NCBI GenBank assembly: GCA_963833465.1
Contig: CAWHXW010000006.1
Span: forward strand, 1-64,000
DNA from: Fen-1298 sp963833465
GTDB taxonomy: Bacteria > Bacteroidota > Ignavibacteria > UBA10030
Direction: 5' to 3'
Length of the DNA: 64,000 bases
Below the pieces are notes generated by a model. It saw nothing but the letters and a program-made list of their open reading frames with translations. It ran no database searches and was not told where the DNA came from. Both the position numbers and the translations under genes were made by a program. Positions 24,789-34,807 of the stretch are shown here, piece after piece (position 1 is the first letter of the stretch; every line of letters begins with the position of its first letter).

Positions 24789-25085
24789 ATGAGCTCTGAA
24801 CCTCCAAGCGATAGTGCGGAAAACAAAAAGAAAAAAAACGATATCCAAAGTACCTATAGAGAATACGGACAATACCTCACTCTTGGATTTCAATTAGCAG
24901 CCGCAGTCGTTGTTTTCTTTTTCCTGGGTGATTGGATCGATAGGCGATACGGAATTGCTCCGATTGGAAAGTTGGTAGGAACATCGATAGGAATGGTTGG
25001 AGGATTTATTAAATTTTTTAAGTCCGTTGCATCGATGATAGCAGATGAAGACCGAGCGCGGAAAAGTAATAAGCATGAAGATTGA
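24789..25085 (+). CDS. AtpZ/AtpI-like ATP synthase-associated protein
   Basis: A 98-residue protein with a charged N-terminus and two transmembrane helices (about 36-55 and 62-85) in the pattern Y-G-Q-Y-L-T-L-G-F-Q, F-F-L-G-D-W-I-D-R, G-M-V-G-G-F-I-K. This is the AtpZ/putative F0F1 subunit family found at the head of many atp operons and thought to help assembly or ion supply. Its 3' end overlaps the next start by 11 bases. Confidence 0.85.
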   Translation: MSSEPPSDSAENKKKKNDIQSTYREYGQYLTLGFQLAAAVVVFFFLGDWIDRRYGIAPIGKLVGTSIGMVGGFIKFFKSVASMIADEDRARKSNKHED

Positions 25086-25458
25086 TTGGTCGTTTTTACG
25101 GTTAGTGTTTTTTTGCTTTGCTTCTGCAGCCGTATTGACGTATTACCCGATTTCAGAATTTGCAACTGCAGATGTGATGCATAGTATTATTGCCGGCGGT
25201 GTTATGAGCCTGGCAAATTTACTATTGGGATATTTGGCAATTGAAGCATCGTTTGAACGATCCCACACGACTTTTTTAAAATATGTCTTAGGTGGAATGG
25301 TTGGGCGATTGATGCTCATGTGGGGAGTTTTTTTATTGCTCACATGGGTTTTCGGATTCCATGCGGCATCGCTAATGCTTACATTGCTATTTTTCTATGC
25401 GATGAATTTGGGACTAGAAATTTATTTTCTTCAGAAAAAAATATCTACGAAAAAATAG
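25075..25458 (+). CDS. AtpI-like membrane protein
   Basis: A 127-residue protein with four hydrophobic segments, at the AtpI position of the atp operon. I prefer ATG at 25075 (M-K-I-D-W-S-F), which overlaps the previous gene by 11 bases and allows coupled translation, over an upstream start at 25045. Sequence match to AtpI is weak; assignment rests mostly on topology and position. Family members assist c-ring assembly. Confidence 0.72.
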   Translation: MKIDWSFLRLVFFCFASAAVLTYYPISEFATADVMHSIIAGGVMSLANLLLGYLAIEASFERSHTTFLKYVLGGMVGRLMLMWGVFLLLTWVFGFHAASLMLTLLFFYAMNLGLEIYFLQKKISTKK

Positions 25459-25470
25459 ATTGAGTTTATA

Positions 25471-26400
25471 GTGCTATTCGAGAATCCAAAAATAAATGAA
25501 ACACTGCATCAGGTTGCTGCAGTTGTTGCTGATAGCGTTCACCATGGTATTGCACAGAGCACCGGAGCATCAGAGCATGGAGATGGGTTCAATTTTCAAC
25601 ATCTTCTAGATCATGTGAAAGACTCACATACGATCGAGTTGCCTTCCCTTCATTTTGAGTTGCCACAATTTCCACCAATTCATATTGGCGGATTCATGCT
25701 TGATCTTTCGCCAACGAAGCATGTTTTTTTTCTCCTGCTTTGTGCTCTTCTTCTGATTGTAGGAGCGATCTTATCTGCTCGAGCATATCGTAAAACTCTC
25801 GTCCCTCGCGGATTCGCTAGTCTCATGGAAATGCTCATAGTATTTATTCGTGACGAAGTCGTTCTTCCCAATATGGGACCAGAAGGCATAAGGTATATTC
25901 CCTATCTATTAACGACCTTCTTCTACATACTTTTCATGAATTTGATCGGGTTGATCCCCTATGGTGCAACACCAACTGGGAATATCATGGTCACGGCAGG
26001 ATTAGCAATAGTTGCGTTTCTTATGATTCAGGTTTCGGCCATACATGCACAAGGATTAAAGAATTACCTTTTACACCTGACAGGAGGTGTCCACTGGGGA
26101 TTGTGGATTATTATGATCCCCATAGAAATTTTAGGCCTATTTACAAAACCGTTCGCACTCTGTATTCGTCTTTTTGCCAATATGAGTGCAGGTCATATTG
26201 TTATTCTATCGCTTATCGGTCTCATTTTTATGTTCCAATCGATTGCGGTAGCCCCGGTTTCAGTTTTGTTTGCATTATTCATTAATATGTTGGAGTTGTT
26301 TGTAGCTGCTTTGCAGGCATACATATTCACCATGCTCACAGCAGTGTTTATGGGATTTGGAGTGCAGGCAGCACATGAAAATCATGAAGGAAATCATTAG
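25471..26400 (+). CDS. atpB: F-type ATP synthase subunit a
   Basis: A 309-residue membrane subunit forming the proton half-channels. The essential Arg is R233 in L-C-I-R-L-F-A-N-M-S-A-G-H, followed by the conserved E-L-F-V-A-A-L-Q-A-Y-I-F helix. The N-terminal ~70 residues are long and His/Asp-containing, as in Bacteroidota/Chlorobi proteins. Start is GTG. It opens the structural part of the operon, with order atpB-E-F-H-A-G. Confidence 0.96.
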   Translation: MLFENPKINETLHQVAAVVADSVHHGIAQSTGASEHGDGFNFQHLLDHVKDSHTIELPSLHFELPQFPPIHIGGFMLDLSPTKHVFFLLLCALLLIVGAILSARAYRKTLVPRGFASLMEMLIVFIRDEVVLPNMGPEGIRYIPYLLTTFFYILFMNLIGLIPYGATPTGNIMVTAGLAIVAFLMIQVSAIHAQGLKNYLLHLTGGVHWGLWIIMIPIEILGLFTKPFALCIRLFANMSAGHIVILSLIGLIFMFQSIAVAPVSVLFALFINMLELFVAALQAYIFTMLTAVFMGFGVQAAHENHEGNH

Positions 26401-26455
26401 GTATTATTAGATTACGCAAATAACACATTCAATTCAATTACAGGAGAATTCAAAA

Positions 26456-26686
26456 ATGGGAATAAACGCTATTGCACATCTCGCTGCTGGGTTAGGCGCA
26501 GGACTTATTATTCTTGGTGCATCGTATGGTATTGGTAAGCTTGCTGCAGCCACAATGGAAGCAAGTGGTCGTCAACCTGAAGTTGCCCCACAAGTTCGAA
26601 CTGCCATGATAATTGCTGCGGCACTTATCGAAGGCGTAACGTTTTTTGCACTCGTCATTTGTATGGTACTCGCTGGTAAATCATAA
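26456..26686 (+). CDS. atpE: F-type ATP synthase subunit c
   Basis: A 76-residue hairpin of two helices joined by the R-Q-P-E loop. The ion-binding carboxylate is E59 in I-E-G-V-T-F. The residues beside it do not show the Gln/Glu-Ser-Thr set of Na+-binding rings, so proton coupling is expected. Strong ribosome-binding site (ACAGGAGAATTC). Confidence 0.96.
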   Translation: MGINAIAHLAAGLGAGLIILGASYGIGKLAAATMEASGRQPEVAPQVRTAMIIAAALIEGVTFFALVICMVLAGKS

Positions 26687-26701
26687 TTTGAGGTTGAATA
26701 T

Positions 26702-27187
26702 ATGATAGAGATTAATCCAGGTCTGATTATATGGACCATCGTGACATTTGTTTGTCTCTGCATTGTGTTGGCAAAGTTTGCATGGAAGCCCATACTCAAG
26801 ACACTAAGTGACCGTGAAGAAAAAATTAGGGGTGCACTCGAGGAAGCGGATCGCGCTCGTTCGCAAGCGGCAGAGATGATAAAACAGAATGAAAAGAATC
26901 TTGCCCGCGCAGAAGAAGAATATCAAAAAATGATTCGCGAAGGCAAAGCATTTGCTGAAAAGTTAAAAGATGAAATTGTAGTAAAAGCAAAACAACAAGC
27001 ACAGCAAGAATTAAAGCAGGCAGCGGAAGAAATTCAACGTAATGTCGAAGCAGCTAAGTTGCAGCTTCGTTCTGAAGTTGCCGATCTTGCTATTAAAGCA
27101 ACAGAAAAAATTCTCGAAGAAACATTAGACGAGAATAGGCAAAAAAAGCTTACAGATTCCGTGATCAATAAACTTCCAAAGAACTGA
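26702..27187 (+). CDS. atpF: F-type ATP synthase subunit b
   Basis: A 161-residue peripheral-stalk subunit: one N-terminal transmembrane segment (about 6-24), then a long charged coiled coil with many Glu, Lys, Arg and Ala residues. Length and position between atpE and atpH are standard. There are 15 bases to the previous gene and 6 to the next. Confidence 0.94.
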   Translation: MIEINPGLIIWTIVTFVCLCIVLAKFAWKPILKTLSDREEKIRGALEEADRARSQAAEMIKQNEKNLARAEEEYQKMIREGKAFAEKLKDEIVVKAKQQAQQELKQAAEEIQRNVEAAKLQLRSEVADLAIKATEKILEETLDENRQKKLTDSVINKLPKN

Positions 27188-27193
27188 CGGACT

Positions 27194-27745
27194 ATGGCAA
27201 ATCTGCGAATAGCAAATCGATATGCTGAAGCTTTATTAACAACTGCTGAAGAATTACATATACTTAAAAATGTAAGTGATGACCTTACCATTATTCAGCA
27301 TATCATTGAAGATTCACATGAGTTCCGGAGGTTCTTAAAAAGTCCTGTTATCAAAAAGGATAAAAAGCAAGAAGCTTTCAAAGCGGCTTTTGAATCTACA
27401 GTTCAACAGCTTACGCTTCAATTCCTATCTATGCTTATCGAAAAAGGACGTGAAGATGCACTTCCGAATATCGTTGAGTCTTTTTTCCGGTTGCAGGATG
27501 AAATATTAGGAATCGTTCATGTTAACATTAAAACTGCTGCTGGATTATCACAACAGCAGACAGCACAGCTGAAACAACGATTTGAAGCTTATTCGCAGAA
27601 GAAAGTGTTAATCGACCAAAGTTTAGATAAACAATTAATTGGCGGCTTTATTGCTCGTATCGGCGACACAGTATTTGATGGCAGTGTGAAGCAGCAGCTT
27701 GAGCTTCTCCGTAAGCGTTTTGCGGAAGAATTGATAGTAATATAA
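27194..27745 (+). CDS. atpH: F-type ATP synthase subunit delta
   Basis: A 183-residue OSCP/delta subunit linking the peripheral stalk to the F1 head. Typical start A-N-L-R-I-A-N-R-Y-A-E-A-L and C-terminal signature I-G-G-F-I-A-R-I-G-D-T-V-F-D-G-S-V-K. Position between atpF and atpA agrees. Confidence 0.95.
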   Translation: MANLRIANRYAEALLTTAEELHILKNVSDDLTIIQHIIEDSHEFRRFLKSPVIKKDKKQEAFKAAFESTVQQLTLQFLSMLIEKGREDALPNIVESFFRLQDEILGIVHVNIKTAAGLSQQQTAQLKQRFEAYSQKKVLIDQSLDKQLIGGFIARIGDTVFDGSVKQQLELLRKRFAEELIVI

Positions 27746-27809
27746 TGTTTGCAATTCATTTTTAATATCATCCAGCAGTATTTATGCTGGAAGTACATAA
27801 AGGAAGAAA

Positions 27810-29363
27810 ATGGCAGAAGTACGACCTGATGAAGTATCGGCAATATTACGAAAGCAGCTATCCGGTTTTGAAAAAGAAATAGATGTGTATGATGTTGGCA
27901 CTGTTTTACAGATAGGTGATGGCATTGCGCGCATTTACGGCTTATCAAAAGTAATGGCGAGCGAGTTAGTAGAATTCCCCGGCAATGTGTTCGGTATGGC
28001 ATTAAATCTCGAAGAAGATAATGTCGGATGTGTAATCTTTGGGGAGATTTCTCACATCAAAGAAGGCGACACTGTAAAACGCACTGGTCGTGTCGCGTCT
28101 ATGCCTGTGGGCGAGCAAATGCTTGGCCGCGTTATGACACCGCTTGGACAGCCTCTTGACGGAAAGGGACCTATTAAAACAAATAAATTTCTTCCATTAG
28201 AACGAAAAGCACTTGGCGTCATTGCTCGAAATCCGGTAAAGGAACCGTTGCAAACAGGCATCAAACCGGTAGACGGTATGATCCCCATCGGGCGTGGACA
28301 GCGAGAATTAATTATCGGCGACCGCCAGACTGGAAAAACCGCAATTGCGATTGATACAATTATCAATCAAAAATATACGCACACTGAGAAAGCAAAGAAA
28401 GAAGGCATCGAGCCGGTGTATTGCATCTATGTTGCGGTTGGTCAGAAAGGATCGACAGTAGCGCAGGTAGTAGCAACATTGGAAGAAAGTGGTGCGATGG
28501 AATACACAACAGTGATCCATGCGTCCGCAAGCGATTCTGCCCCGTTGCAGTTTATCGCTCCCTATGCAGGTGCAACTCTGGGAGAATATTTTCGCGACTC
28601 CAGTCGTCATGCACTTGTGATTTATGATGACCTCTCAAAACATGCACAAGCGTACCGCCAGATGTCGTTGCTTTTGCGTCGTCCTCCGGGGCGTGAAGCA
28701 TATCCGGGCGATGTTTTTTATTTACATTCGCGTTTATTAGAACGTGCATCAAAATTAAATGATCAACTTGGCGGTGGAAGTTTGACTGCATTGCCGATCA
28801 TTGAAACGCAGGCAGGGGACGTTTCAGCATATATCCCGACAAATGTCATCTCAATCACCGATGGGCAAATTTATCTTGAACCGAGTTTGTTTAATGCAGG
28901 TGTGAGGCCTGCAATCAATGTCGGTATCTCGGTATCGCGTGTCGGCGGTAATGCACAAATCAAAGCGATGAAGCGAGTGGCAGGACGTTTGCGCCTCGAC
29001 CTTGCTCAATATCGCGAGTTGGAAGCGTTTGCAAAGTTTGGTTCGGATCTTGATAAATCAACACAGCAAACATTACGTCGAGGATCACGCCTTGTGGAAT
29101 TGCTCAAACAAGATCAATACGTTCCTATGTCTGTCGAGAAACAAGTAGCGAGTATATTCACAGGCACAAATGGATATTTGGACGAGTTGCCACTAACAGA
29201 AGTACAGCGATTTGAAAAAGAGTTTCTCGAAATGATGGAAATGAAATATTCAAATGTGCTCGATGCTATTGCAGAGACAAAAGAGCTATCCAAAGATCTT
29301 GAAACGAATCTTCATAGTATTGCAAAAGAATTTGTTCAGAAATTTAAAGGGACATTAAAATAA
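27810..29363 (+). CDS. atpA: F-type ATP synthase subunit alpha
   Basis: A 517-residue F1 subunit with the P-loop G-D-R-Q-T-G-K-T at 170-177 and the signature P-A-I-N-V-G-I-S-V-S-R-V-G near 370. It binds the non-catalytic nucleotide. Full length, with the beta partner gene not in this operon. The start is preceded by AAAGGAAGAAA. Confidence 0.97.
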   Translation: MAEVRPDEVSAILRKQLSGFEKEIDVYDVGTVLQIGDGIARIYGLSKVMASELVEFPGNVFGMALNLEEDNVGCVIFGEISHIKEGDTVKRTGRVASMPVGEQMLGRVMTPLGQPLDGKGPIKTNKFLPLERKALGVIARNPVKEPLQTGIKPVDGMIPIGRGQRELIIGDRQTGKTAIAIDTIINQKYTHTEKAKKEGIEPVYCIYVAVGQKGSTVAQVVATLEESGAMEYTTVIHASASDSAPLQFIAPYAGATLGEYFRDSSRHALVIYDDLSKHAQAYRQMSLLLRRPPGREAYPGDVFYLHSRLLERASKLNDQLGGGSLTALPIIETQAGDVSAYIPTNVISITDGQIYLEPSLFNAGVRPAINVGISVSRVGGNAQIKAMKRVAGRLRLDLAQYRELEAFAKFGSDLDKSTQQTLRRGSRLVELLKQDQYVPMSVEKQVASIFTGTNGYLDELPLTEVQRFEKEFLEMMEMKYSNVLDAIAETKELSKDLETNLHSIAKEFVQKFKGTLK

Positions 29364-29366
29364 TCC

Positions 29367-30266
29367 ATGGCAACGCTTCGAGAAATCCGTCGCCGTGTGA
29401 CAAGTGTTAAGAGCACGCAAAAAATTACAAAAGCCATGAAAATGGTTGCTGCAGCGAAACTGCGCCGTGCGCAGGATGCGCTTATTTCGGCAAGACCGTA
29501 TGCTCTCAAAATGAACGAACTGCTGAGACATCTTGTTGCGAAAATAGATCCATCAATTCATCCGTTATTGTATGACCGGAAAATGAAACGAGTGTTGCTG
29601 GTAATCGTATCTGGCGATCGCGGAATGTGCGGCGCCTTCAATGGGAATATTATCAAAGCCGCTATCGATCATATCAATACTCATTATCCGGATTTTTTAA
29701 ATGAGCCGGATGGTGTACGCATCGTTACGATTGGGAAAAAAGCAACAGACTTCTTTTTAAAGAAAAATTACAAGTTATATAATAAGCACGTCGGCTTATT
29801 CGGAAATCTTCATATCGGTAATGCAAGAGCGATCATTCAACCAATAATAGAAGCTTATTTAAAAGGTGAATTTGACAAGGTAGAAATTATCTATAATGAA
29901 TTTAAATCGGTTATTCAGCAGAGAATTGTCGTTGAACAGATTTTGCCAATTCTGCCGGAACAAATTCAGAAAACAAAAGATATTCACTTACTGAATCAGG
30001 TGGATTATATCTATGAACCCTCAAGCAATGAAATTATAAACGTACTACTGCCAAAGCATTTGAATTTTCTTATGTGGCATGTTCTGCTGGAATCTAGCAC
30101 TGCTGAAGAAGGTGCACGGATGACAGCTATGAATAATGCTACTGAGAATGCAAAAGAACTGATCAATAATCTAACGCTGTCGTATAATAAAGCACGTCAA
30201 GCAAGTATAACAAAAGAGTTGCTTGAAATTGTAAGTGGAGCAGAAGCACTGAAAAAAGCAAGTTAA
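29367..30266 (+). CDS. atpG: F-type ATP synthase subunit gamma
   Basis: A 299-residue rotary shaft subunit: N-terminal helix A-T-L-R-E-I-R-R-R-V-T-S-V-K-S-T-Q-K-I and C-terminal helix with the S-S-T-A-E-E-G-A-R-M-T-A-M conserved block. Start is 4 bases after atpA. The operon stops here: no atpD (beta) or atpC (epsilon) follows, so those must lie elsewhere, as in many Bacteroidota and Chlorobi. Confidence 0.96.
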   Translation: MATLREIRRRVTSVKSTQKITKAMKMVAAAKLRRAQDALISARPYALKMNELLRHLVAKIDPSIHPLLYDRKMKRVLLVIVSGDRGMCGAFNGNIIKAAIDHINTHYPDFLNEPDGVRIVTIGKKATDFFLKKNYKLYNKHVGLFGNLHIGNARAIIQPIIEAYLKGEFDKVEIIYNEFKSVIQQRIVVEQILPILPEQIQKTKDIHLLNQVDYIYEPSSNEIINVLLPKHLNFLMWHVLLESSTAEEGARMTAMNNATENAKELINNLTLSYNKARQASITKELLEIVSGAEALKKAS

Positions 30267-30380
30267 AAGTTTTCTATTTACCGTTTACTTAAATGATGAA
30301 GCGAGCAGTTATTTGTTTGAAAATTTTGGAATATTTAATTCATTATATTAAATAAGCCATCACTTCGATGGAGAAAAGTC

Positions 30381-31671
30381 ATGGCAGTCACGCCACAACA
30401 GCCAAATCAACCGCGCCCATTTACAGGGCAAGGGTTGCAACGTATTTCTTTAGAACAAATCGATGTCAAATCGCTTTCAAGGGAAAAAATCCGAGATTTG
30501 TTCCGTCAGGGAAAACTTCCAACAGCCGATCAGATTGTTGAAGAAATTCTCGTCCGAGCTGTTCAAAGCGGTGCGAATGATATTCATTTCGAACCGATCG
30601 AAGGTGAAATGCAAATTCGCTTAGGACATGAAGGAACGCTCAAGCGTTTGCTTTCTCTTCCACCCGATATGAATGACCCCATAATTAGTGTGCTGAAATC
30701 AAAAGCAGGGCTGAATCAATTTGAAAAAAAGAAACCTCAAGAGGGGCGGTACTCGGCAGTTTATGGGTCCGAATCGCTCGATTTTCGTGTCAATGTCGTA
30801 CCTGTACTTTCAGGTGAGCGATGTTTGGTTCGGTTACTTCGCAAGACTGCAAGTATTTCCAGAATTGAAGATCTCGGATTCTCAAAAGAAAATCTTGATC
30901 GACTCAGGGCATTGCTTCGCAATCCTCGAGGTTTGTTATTAATAACTGGGCCAACTGGAAGCGGGAAATCTACGACGGTCTATGCCGCATTGAACCATGT
31001 GGCGAGTCCAGAAAAATGCGTGATAACTGTCGAAGATCCGGTCGAGTATCTACTGCCGTATGCAAGCCAGGTGCATTTACCTCCTGATAAATCGTTTAAT
31101 TTTATTGATGCACTAAGGGCTATTCTTCGACAAAATCCAAACGTTATTATGATCGGTGAAATCCGTGACGCAGAGACCGGAATTGTCGCAGGTGAAGCCG
31201 CGTTGACAGGGAATTTAGTTCTCAGGTACTATGCTTGCTGATGATGCGATTGGTGCAATTCATCGTTTACTCAATCTTGGTGTGCCGGCATATTGGTTAG
31301 CTTCGACGGTTGTCGGAATTGTATATCAACTGCTAATCCGCAGAATCTGCCCTAATTGCAGGGAAGAGTATCAACTTTCACCAGAAGAACTTCAGATGGT
31401 TGGCGCCCCAATGGAATCATCCGATCTCAAGTTGTTCCGCGGCCGCGGTTGTCCAAATTGCTTGGGCACTGGTTACAAAGGTCGAGTCGCCATCAGCGAA
31501 ATTGTAACAATTAGTCCGGCATTGCGAGATATGATCTTTCAAAAAGAATCTATCCTGGCTATGCGTGAAGAAGCTGCTAATTTCGGTTTCCAAGCTATTC
31601 GGCAAGATGCCGTCCGTAAGGCACTGACCGGTATAACATCGTTGCAAGAAATTACGCGCGTGCTTGGTTAA
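30381..31671 (+). CDS. GspE/PilB-type secretion ATPase, frameshifted
   Basis: A type II secretion/type IV pilus assembly ATPase. The first frame (30381-31241) holds the N2 domain, the P-loop G-P-T-G-S-G-K-S at 190-197 and the Walker B region I-G-E-I-R-D-A-E-T. The second frame (to 31671) continues with A-D-D-A-I-G-A-I-H-R-L and a four-Cys zinc site, C-P-N-C-R and C-P-N-C-L. The join is at 31224-31229: removing one base from AGGTACT restores L-S-T-M-L-A-D-D-A. The long N-terminal MshEN domain of PilB is absent. The frameshift lies at a GTAC site like four others in this window, so the gene may be intact in the cell. Confidence 0.85.
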
Positions 31672-31924
31672 ATGTATTAGAGAATAAATTTCCTCGCGAA
31701 GAATGGTGCTCTATTTTCTTTTATAGAAATGAAAATCCTAAAAATAACTTCTTGATTGCCTCCCCTTTTTTCGCTATTTTAAAAAGAAAATTCATATTAG
31801 CTTTTAGTTCCAATATTTTTAAGCTGGTGTCAATCCTGAAATATGATTTTTAAGATTGAGCTATTGAGCAATAAAAAGAATTAGGGCAAAGATTTTTTAC
31901 TGAATAATTGACATAGGAAAATAA

Positions 31925-33256
31925 ATGTTTGAAAGTCTTACCCAGAAGTTAGAGATAACGTTTAAAAAACTTCGTGGACAAGGGAAAATAACGACTCAAA
32001 ATATTGAAGAATCTTTGCGCGAAGTGCGCAGATCGTTGCTTGATGCAGATGTAAATTATAAGGTTGCAAAACAGTTCATCGAAGATGTTCAGAAAAGATC
32101 CATAGGACAGGAAGTACTTGCGAGTATTACTCCAGGTCAGCTCATCATAAAAATTATTCATGAAGAAATGGTGAAGCTGCTTGGTGAATCAAAAGTAGAT
32201 ATTGCTTCGGCACAAGCTCCGCCGACAGTTATTTTAGTGGCGGGATTGCAGGGGTCAGGAAAAACGACCTTTTCAGCAAAACTGGCATGCTACTTGAAAA
32301 ATAAAGGACGATTTCCGTTGCTTGTTGCGGCAGATGTTCATCGGCCTGCAGCGATTGAACAGTTGGAAATGCTGGGACAACAACTTCAAATTCCTGTATA
32401 TGCTGAACGCGAGTCAAGTGCGATAAAAATTGCTGAAAATGCCATTAATTTTGCGCGTAAAAATGTTCGCGATACAATAATCATCGATACTGCAGGGCGT
32501 TTGCATATTGATGAAGAGATGATGAAAGAAGTTGAAACAATTCGCGATAAAACGCAGCCGCATGAAATCCTGTTTGTAGTTGATGCAATGACCGGACAGG
32601 ATGCTGTCAATACAGCGAGAGCATTTCACGATCGTTTGAATTTCGATGGAGTTGTTCTTACAAAACTTGATGGTGACAGTCGCGGCGGTGCTGCGCTTTC
32701 GATTCGTAATGTAGTTCAGAAACCAATAAAATTTATTGGGGTCGGAGAAAAATTAGACGCTTTAGAACCTTTTTATCCTGAACGTATCGCTTCTCGGATT
32801 CTTGGTATGGGCGATATCGTAACGCTCGTTGAAAAAGCTCAAGAACATTTTGATGAAGCGAAAGCAGTCAAGTTAGAAGAAAAACTTAGGAAGTCACAAT
32901 TCACATTTGAAGATTTTCTGGATCAACTCCATCAAATAAAGAAAATGGGTTCGCTGGATCAAATGATGAGTATGATACCAGGAATGAATAAACTTCCGGC
33001 AAACACGGCAGTTGACGGGAAAAATTTAATGCGGATAGAAGCCATCATTCAGTCGATGACAATAGAAGAACGTATACATCCGGCGATAATCAATGGAAAT
33101 CGAAGACGGCGTATTGCACTAGGCAGCGGCACAACGGTACAGGACGTTAATCGCCTGCTTAAACAATTTGATGAAATGCAGAAAATGATAAAGCGATTCA
33201 GCAAAGGAAATATGCGCCGCGCGATGCGCGGTATGCAATTCCCGGTGAATTATTGA
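31925..33256 (+). CDS. ffh: Signal recognition particle protein Ffh (SRP54)
   Basis: A 443-residue SRP GTPase: N-terminal helical bundle, G-domain with G-L-Q-G-S-G-K-T at 107-114, D-T-A-G-R and T-K-L-D-G motifs, then a methionine-rich M domain (G-S-L-D-Q-M-M-S-M-I-P-G-M) that binds 4.5S RNA and signal sequences. Full length. It partners with FtsY to target membrane proteins. It is 57 bases upstream of rpsP, a frequent neighbour. Confidence 0.97.
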   Translation: MFESLTQKLEITFKKLRGQGKITTQNIEESLREVRRSLLDADVNYKVAKQFIEDVQKRSIGQEVLASITPGQLIIKIIHEEMVKLLGESKVDIASAQAPPTVILVAGLQGSGKTTFSAKLACYLKNKGRFPLLVAADVHRPAAIEQLEMLGQQLQIPVYAERESSAIKIAENAINFARKNVRDTIIIDTAGRLHIDEEMMKEVETIRDKTQPHEILFVVDAMTGQDAVNTARAFHDRLNFDGVVLTKLDGDSRGGAALSIRNVVQKPIKFIGVGEKLDALEPFYPERIASRILGMGDIVTLVEKAQEHFDEAKAVKLEEKLRKSQFTFEDFLDQLHQIKKMGSLDQMMSMIPGMNKLPANTAVDGKNLMRIEAIIQSMTIEERIHPAIINGNRRRRIALGSGTTVQDVNRLLKQFDEMQKMIKRFSKGNMRRAMRGMQFPVNY

Positions 33257-33313
33257 GAAATATGAAAACAACTATTTAGTAATAGAATCAAGTAAAACAA
33301 AGGAGTAATAATA

Positions 33314-33754
33314 TTGGTAAAAATTAGAATGCGAAGGGAAGGGAAAAAACAGCATCCTGTTTACAAATTAGTTGCTATAGATTCCCGTTCTCCTCGTGAT
33401 GGTGGATATCTTGAAGCCCTTGGTCAGTACGATCCGCATACTGATCCTATCACGTTGGTGTTGAAAGAACCAAGGATTGAATACTGGCTTAGAAAAGGCG
33501 CACAACCCACAGATACAGTAAGATCATTATTGCGACGTACAGGTTTCTGGTTGCGCTGGACTCTTATACGACAAGGCAAAGATGAGGCAAAAGTGAAGAG
33601 CGTCATGGAACGCTGGCAAATGCTTCAGGTCGATAAAACAAAGCGTGAAGCTGATCGCAAAGCACGACGTTCAGAGCGCAAGAAGAAAGCATCTGAATCC
33701 ACAACAGAAATCGCAGCTGCAGCAGCTGTTGAAATACCTGCTGCCGCTGAATAA
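33314..33754 (+). CDS. rpsP: 30S ribosomal protein bS16
   Basis: A 146-residue S16 protein: V-K-I-R-M-R-R-E-G-K-K at the start and Y-K-L-V-A-I-D-S-R-S-P-R-D-G. The core ends near residue 85; a Lys/Ala-rich extension follows, longer than in E. coli but common in Bacteroidota. Start is TTG with AAAGGAGTAAT upstream. It opens the run rpsP-khpA-rimM-trmD-rplS. Confidence 0.95.
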   Translation: MVKIRMRREGKKQHPVYKLVAIDSRSPRDGGYLEALGQYDPHTDPITLVLKEPRIEYWLRKGAQPTDTVRSLLRRTGFWLRWTLIRQGKDEAKVKSVMERWQMLQVDKTKREADRKARRSERKKKASESTTEIAAAAAVEIPAAAE

Positions 33755-34013
33755 GACTATTGATTAGTATTCACTTTGTTAGGGCGTTACAAGAATATGT
33801 TCCTTTTGTTTGCGGCAGATTAGTACGACAAAAGAGAATGCTTGATGGTTTTCCCATCTAATGGGTATTGAAATATTTTTTGTTGATCAATAATCCACAG
33901 TTAGAGCAGCAGCAGAGCGCTAACATTATTTCCACAATTGAAATGGTTGTGAAAATGGCGGGAAAAATTAATCCACCATAATAACACAACCGTTATTCTG
34001 CGCGAGAGGTGGA

Positions 34014-34247
34014 ATGATGAAGGAATTTCTGGAGTTTGTGGTAAAACATCTGGTGGATCATCCAGAAGGAATTATCATCGAAATTGAAGAGAAAGATAAT
34101 AATTGCATCTTCAAGCTAAAAGTAGCGGAAGGAGATATAGGGAAGATTATTGGAAGACATGGTCAAACAGCAACTTCCCTGCGGGTGCTTCTGAAAGCAA
34201 TCGCTGCGAAAGAAGGTAAACGAGCAGTGCTGGATATTATAGGATAA
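34014..34247 (+). CDS. khpA: KH-domain RNA-binding protein KhpA
   Basis: A 77-residue single KH domain with the signature I-I-G-R-H-G-Q-T-A near residues 46-54 (the GxxG loop G-R-H-G). Its place between rpsP and rimM is standard for khpA. The protein is an RNA chaperone partner in many bacteria. The 259-base upstream gap contains an inverted repeat, TTTCCACAA with TTGTGAAAA (about 33930-33957), that could be a leader structure. Start may be either of two adjacent ATGs. Confidence 0.9.
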   Translation: MMKEFLEFVVKHLVDHPEGIIIEIEEKDNNCIFKLKVAEGDIGKIIGRHGQTATSLRVLLKAIAAKEGKRAVLDIIG

Positions 34248-34300
34248 TTATTTTGAAGTTAACAATTCTTGTATCTCAGTATGGAGATTAAAGAATCCGG

Positions 34301-34807
34301 ATGGATTTAATTGCGATCGGCAAAGTTTCTAAACCGATTGGTACTCGGGGTGAAGTAAAAATTTTGCCATTAACACAAGACAAGCAAAGATTCGTCAATC
34401 TGACGGCTGTGCGGCTTGGTAACGATTCAGCAAATGCAGAATTTAAAAAGATTATAGGTGTAAGAATCGATAACAAGCAAGTGGTTATAACCTTTAATGG
34501 TGTTGAAACGATTGAGGAAGCAGAGAAAATAAAGGACCAGTATCTTTTTGTAAAAGAAGAAGATATAGTGAAACTTCAGAATGGAACCTATTTCTTGGAT
34601 GACATAGTTGGATGCGAAGTTGTTACAGAAGAACAAATTGTTGTCGGTAAAGTAACGGATTTATTTTCGCTTCCAATGAATGATTTATGGATTGTTAAAA
34701 AAGGTATGAAAGAAATATTAATTCCTGCAGTTAAGGCGATTATCCGACAAGTGGATATAAAAAATAAACGAATCACAATTAACGCTTTAGACGGATTACT
34801 TGGCTGA
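34301..34807 (+). CDS. rimM: Ribosome maturation factor RimM
   Basis: A 168-residue protein: N-terminal RimM domain (I-G-K-V-S-K-P-I-G-T-R-G-E-V) and C-terminal PRC barrel (D-L-W-I-V-K, I-L-I-P-A-V). It assists 30S head assembly around S19. The stop overlaps the trmD start by one base (TGATG). Confidence 0.95.
   Translation: MDLIAIGKVSKPIGTRGEVKILPLTQDKQRFVNLTAVRLGNDSANAEFKKIIGVRIDNKQVVITFNGVETIEEAEKIKDQYLFVKEEDIVKLQNGTYFLDDIVGCEVVTEEQIVVGKVTDLFSLPMNDLWIVKKGMKEILIPAVKAIIRQVDIKNKRITINALDGLLG

Noticed and set aside
31221..31240. Programmed ribosomal frameshifting in the GspE-like gene
   Set aside because: There is no slippery heptamer or stimulatory structure, and the same GTAC context recurs in unrelated genes.
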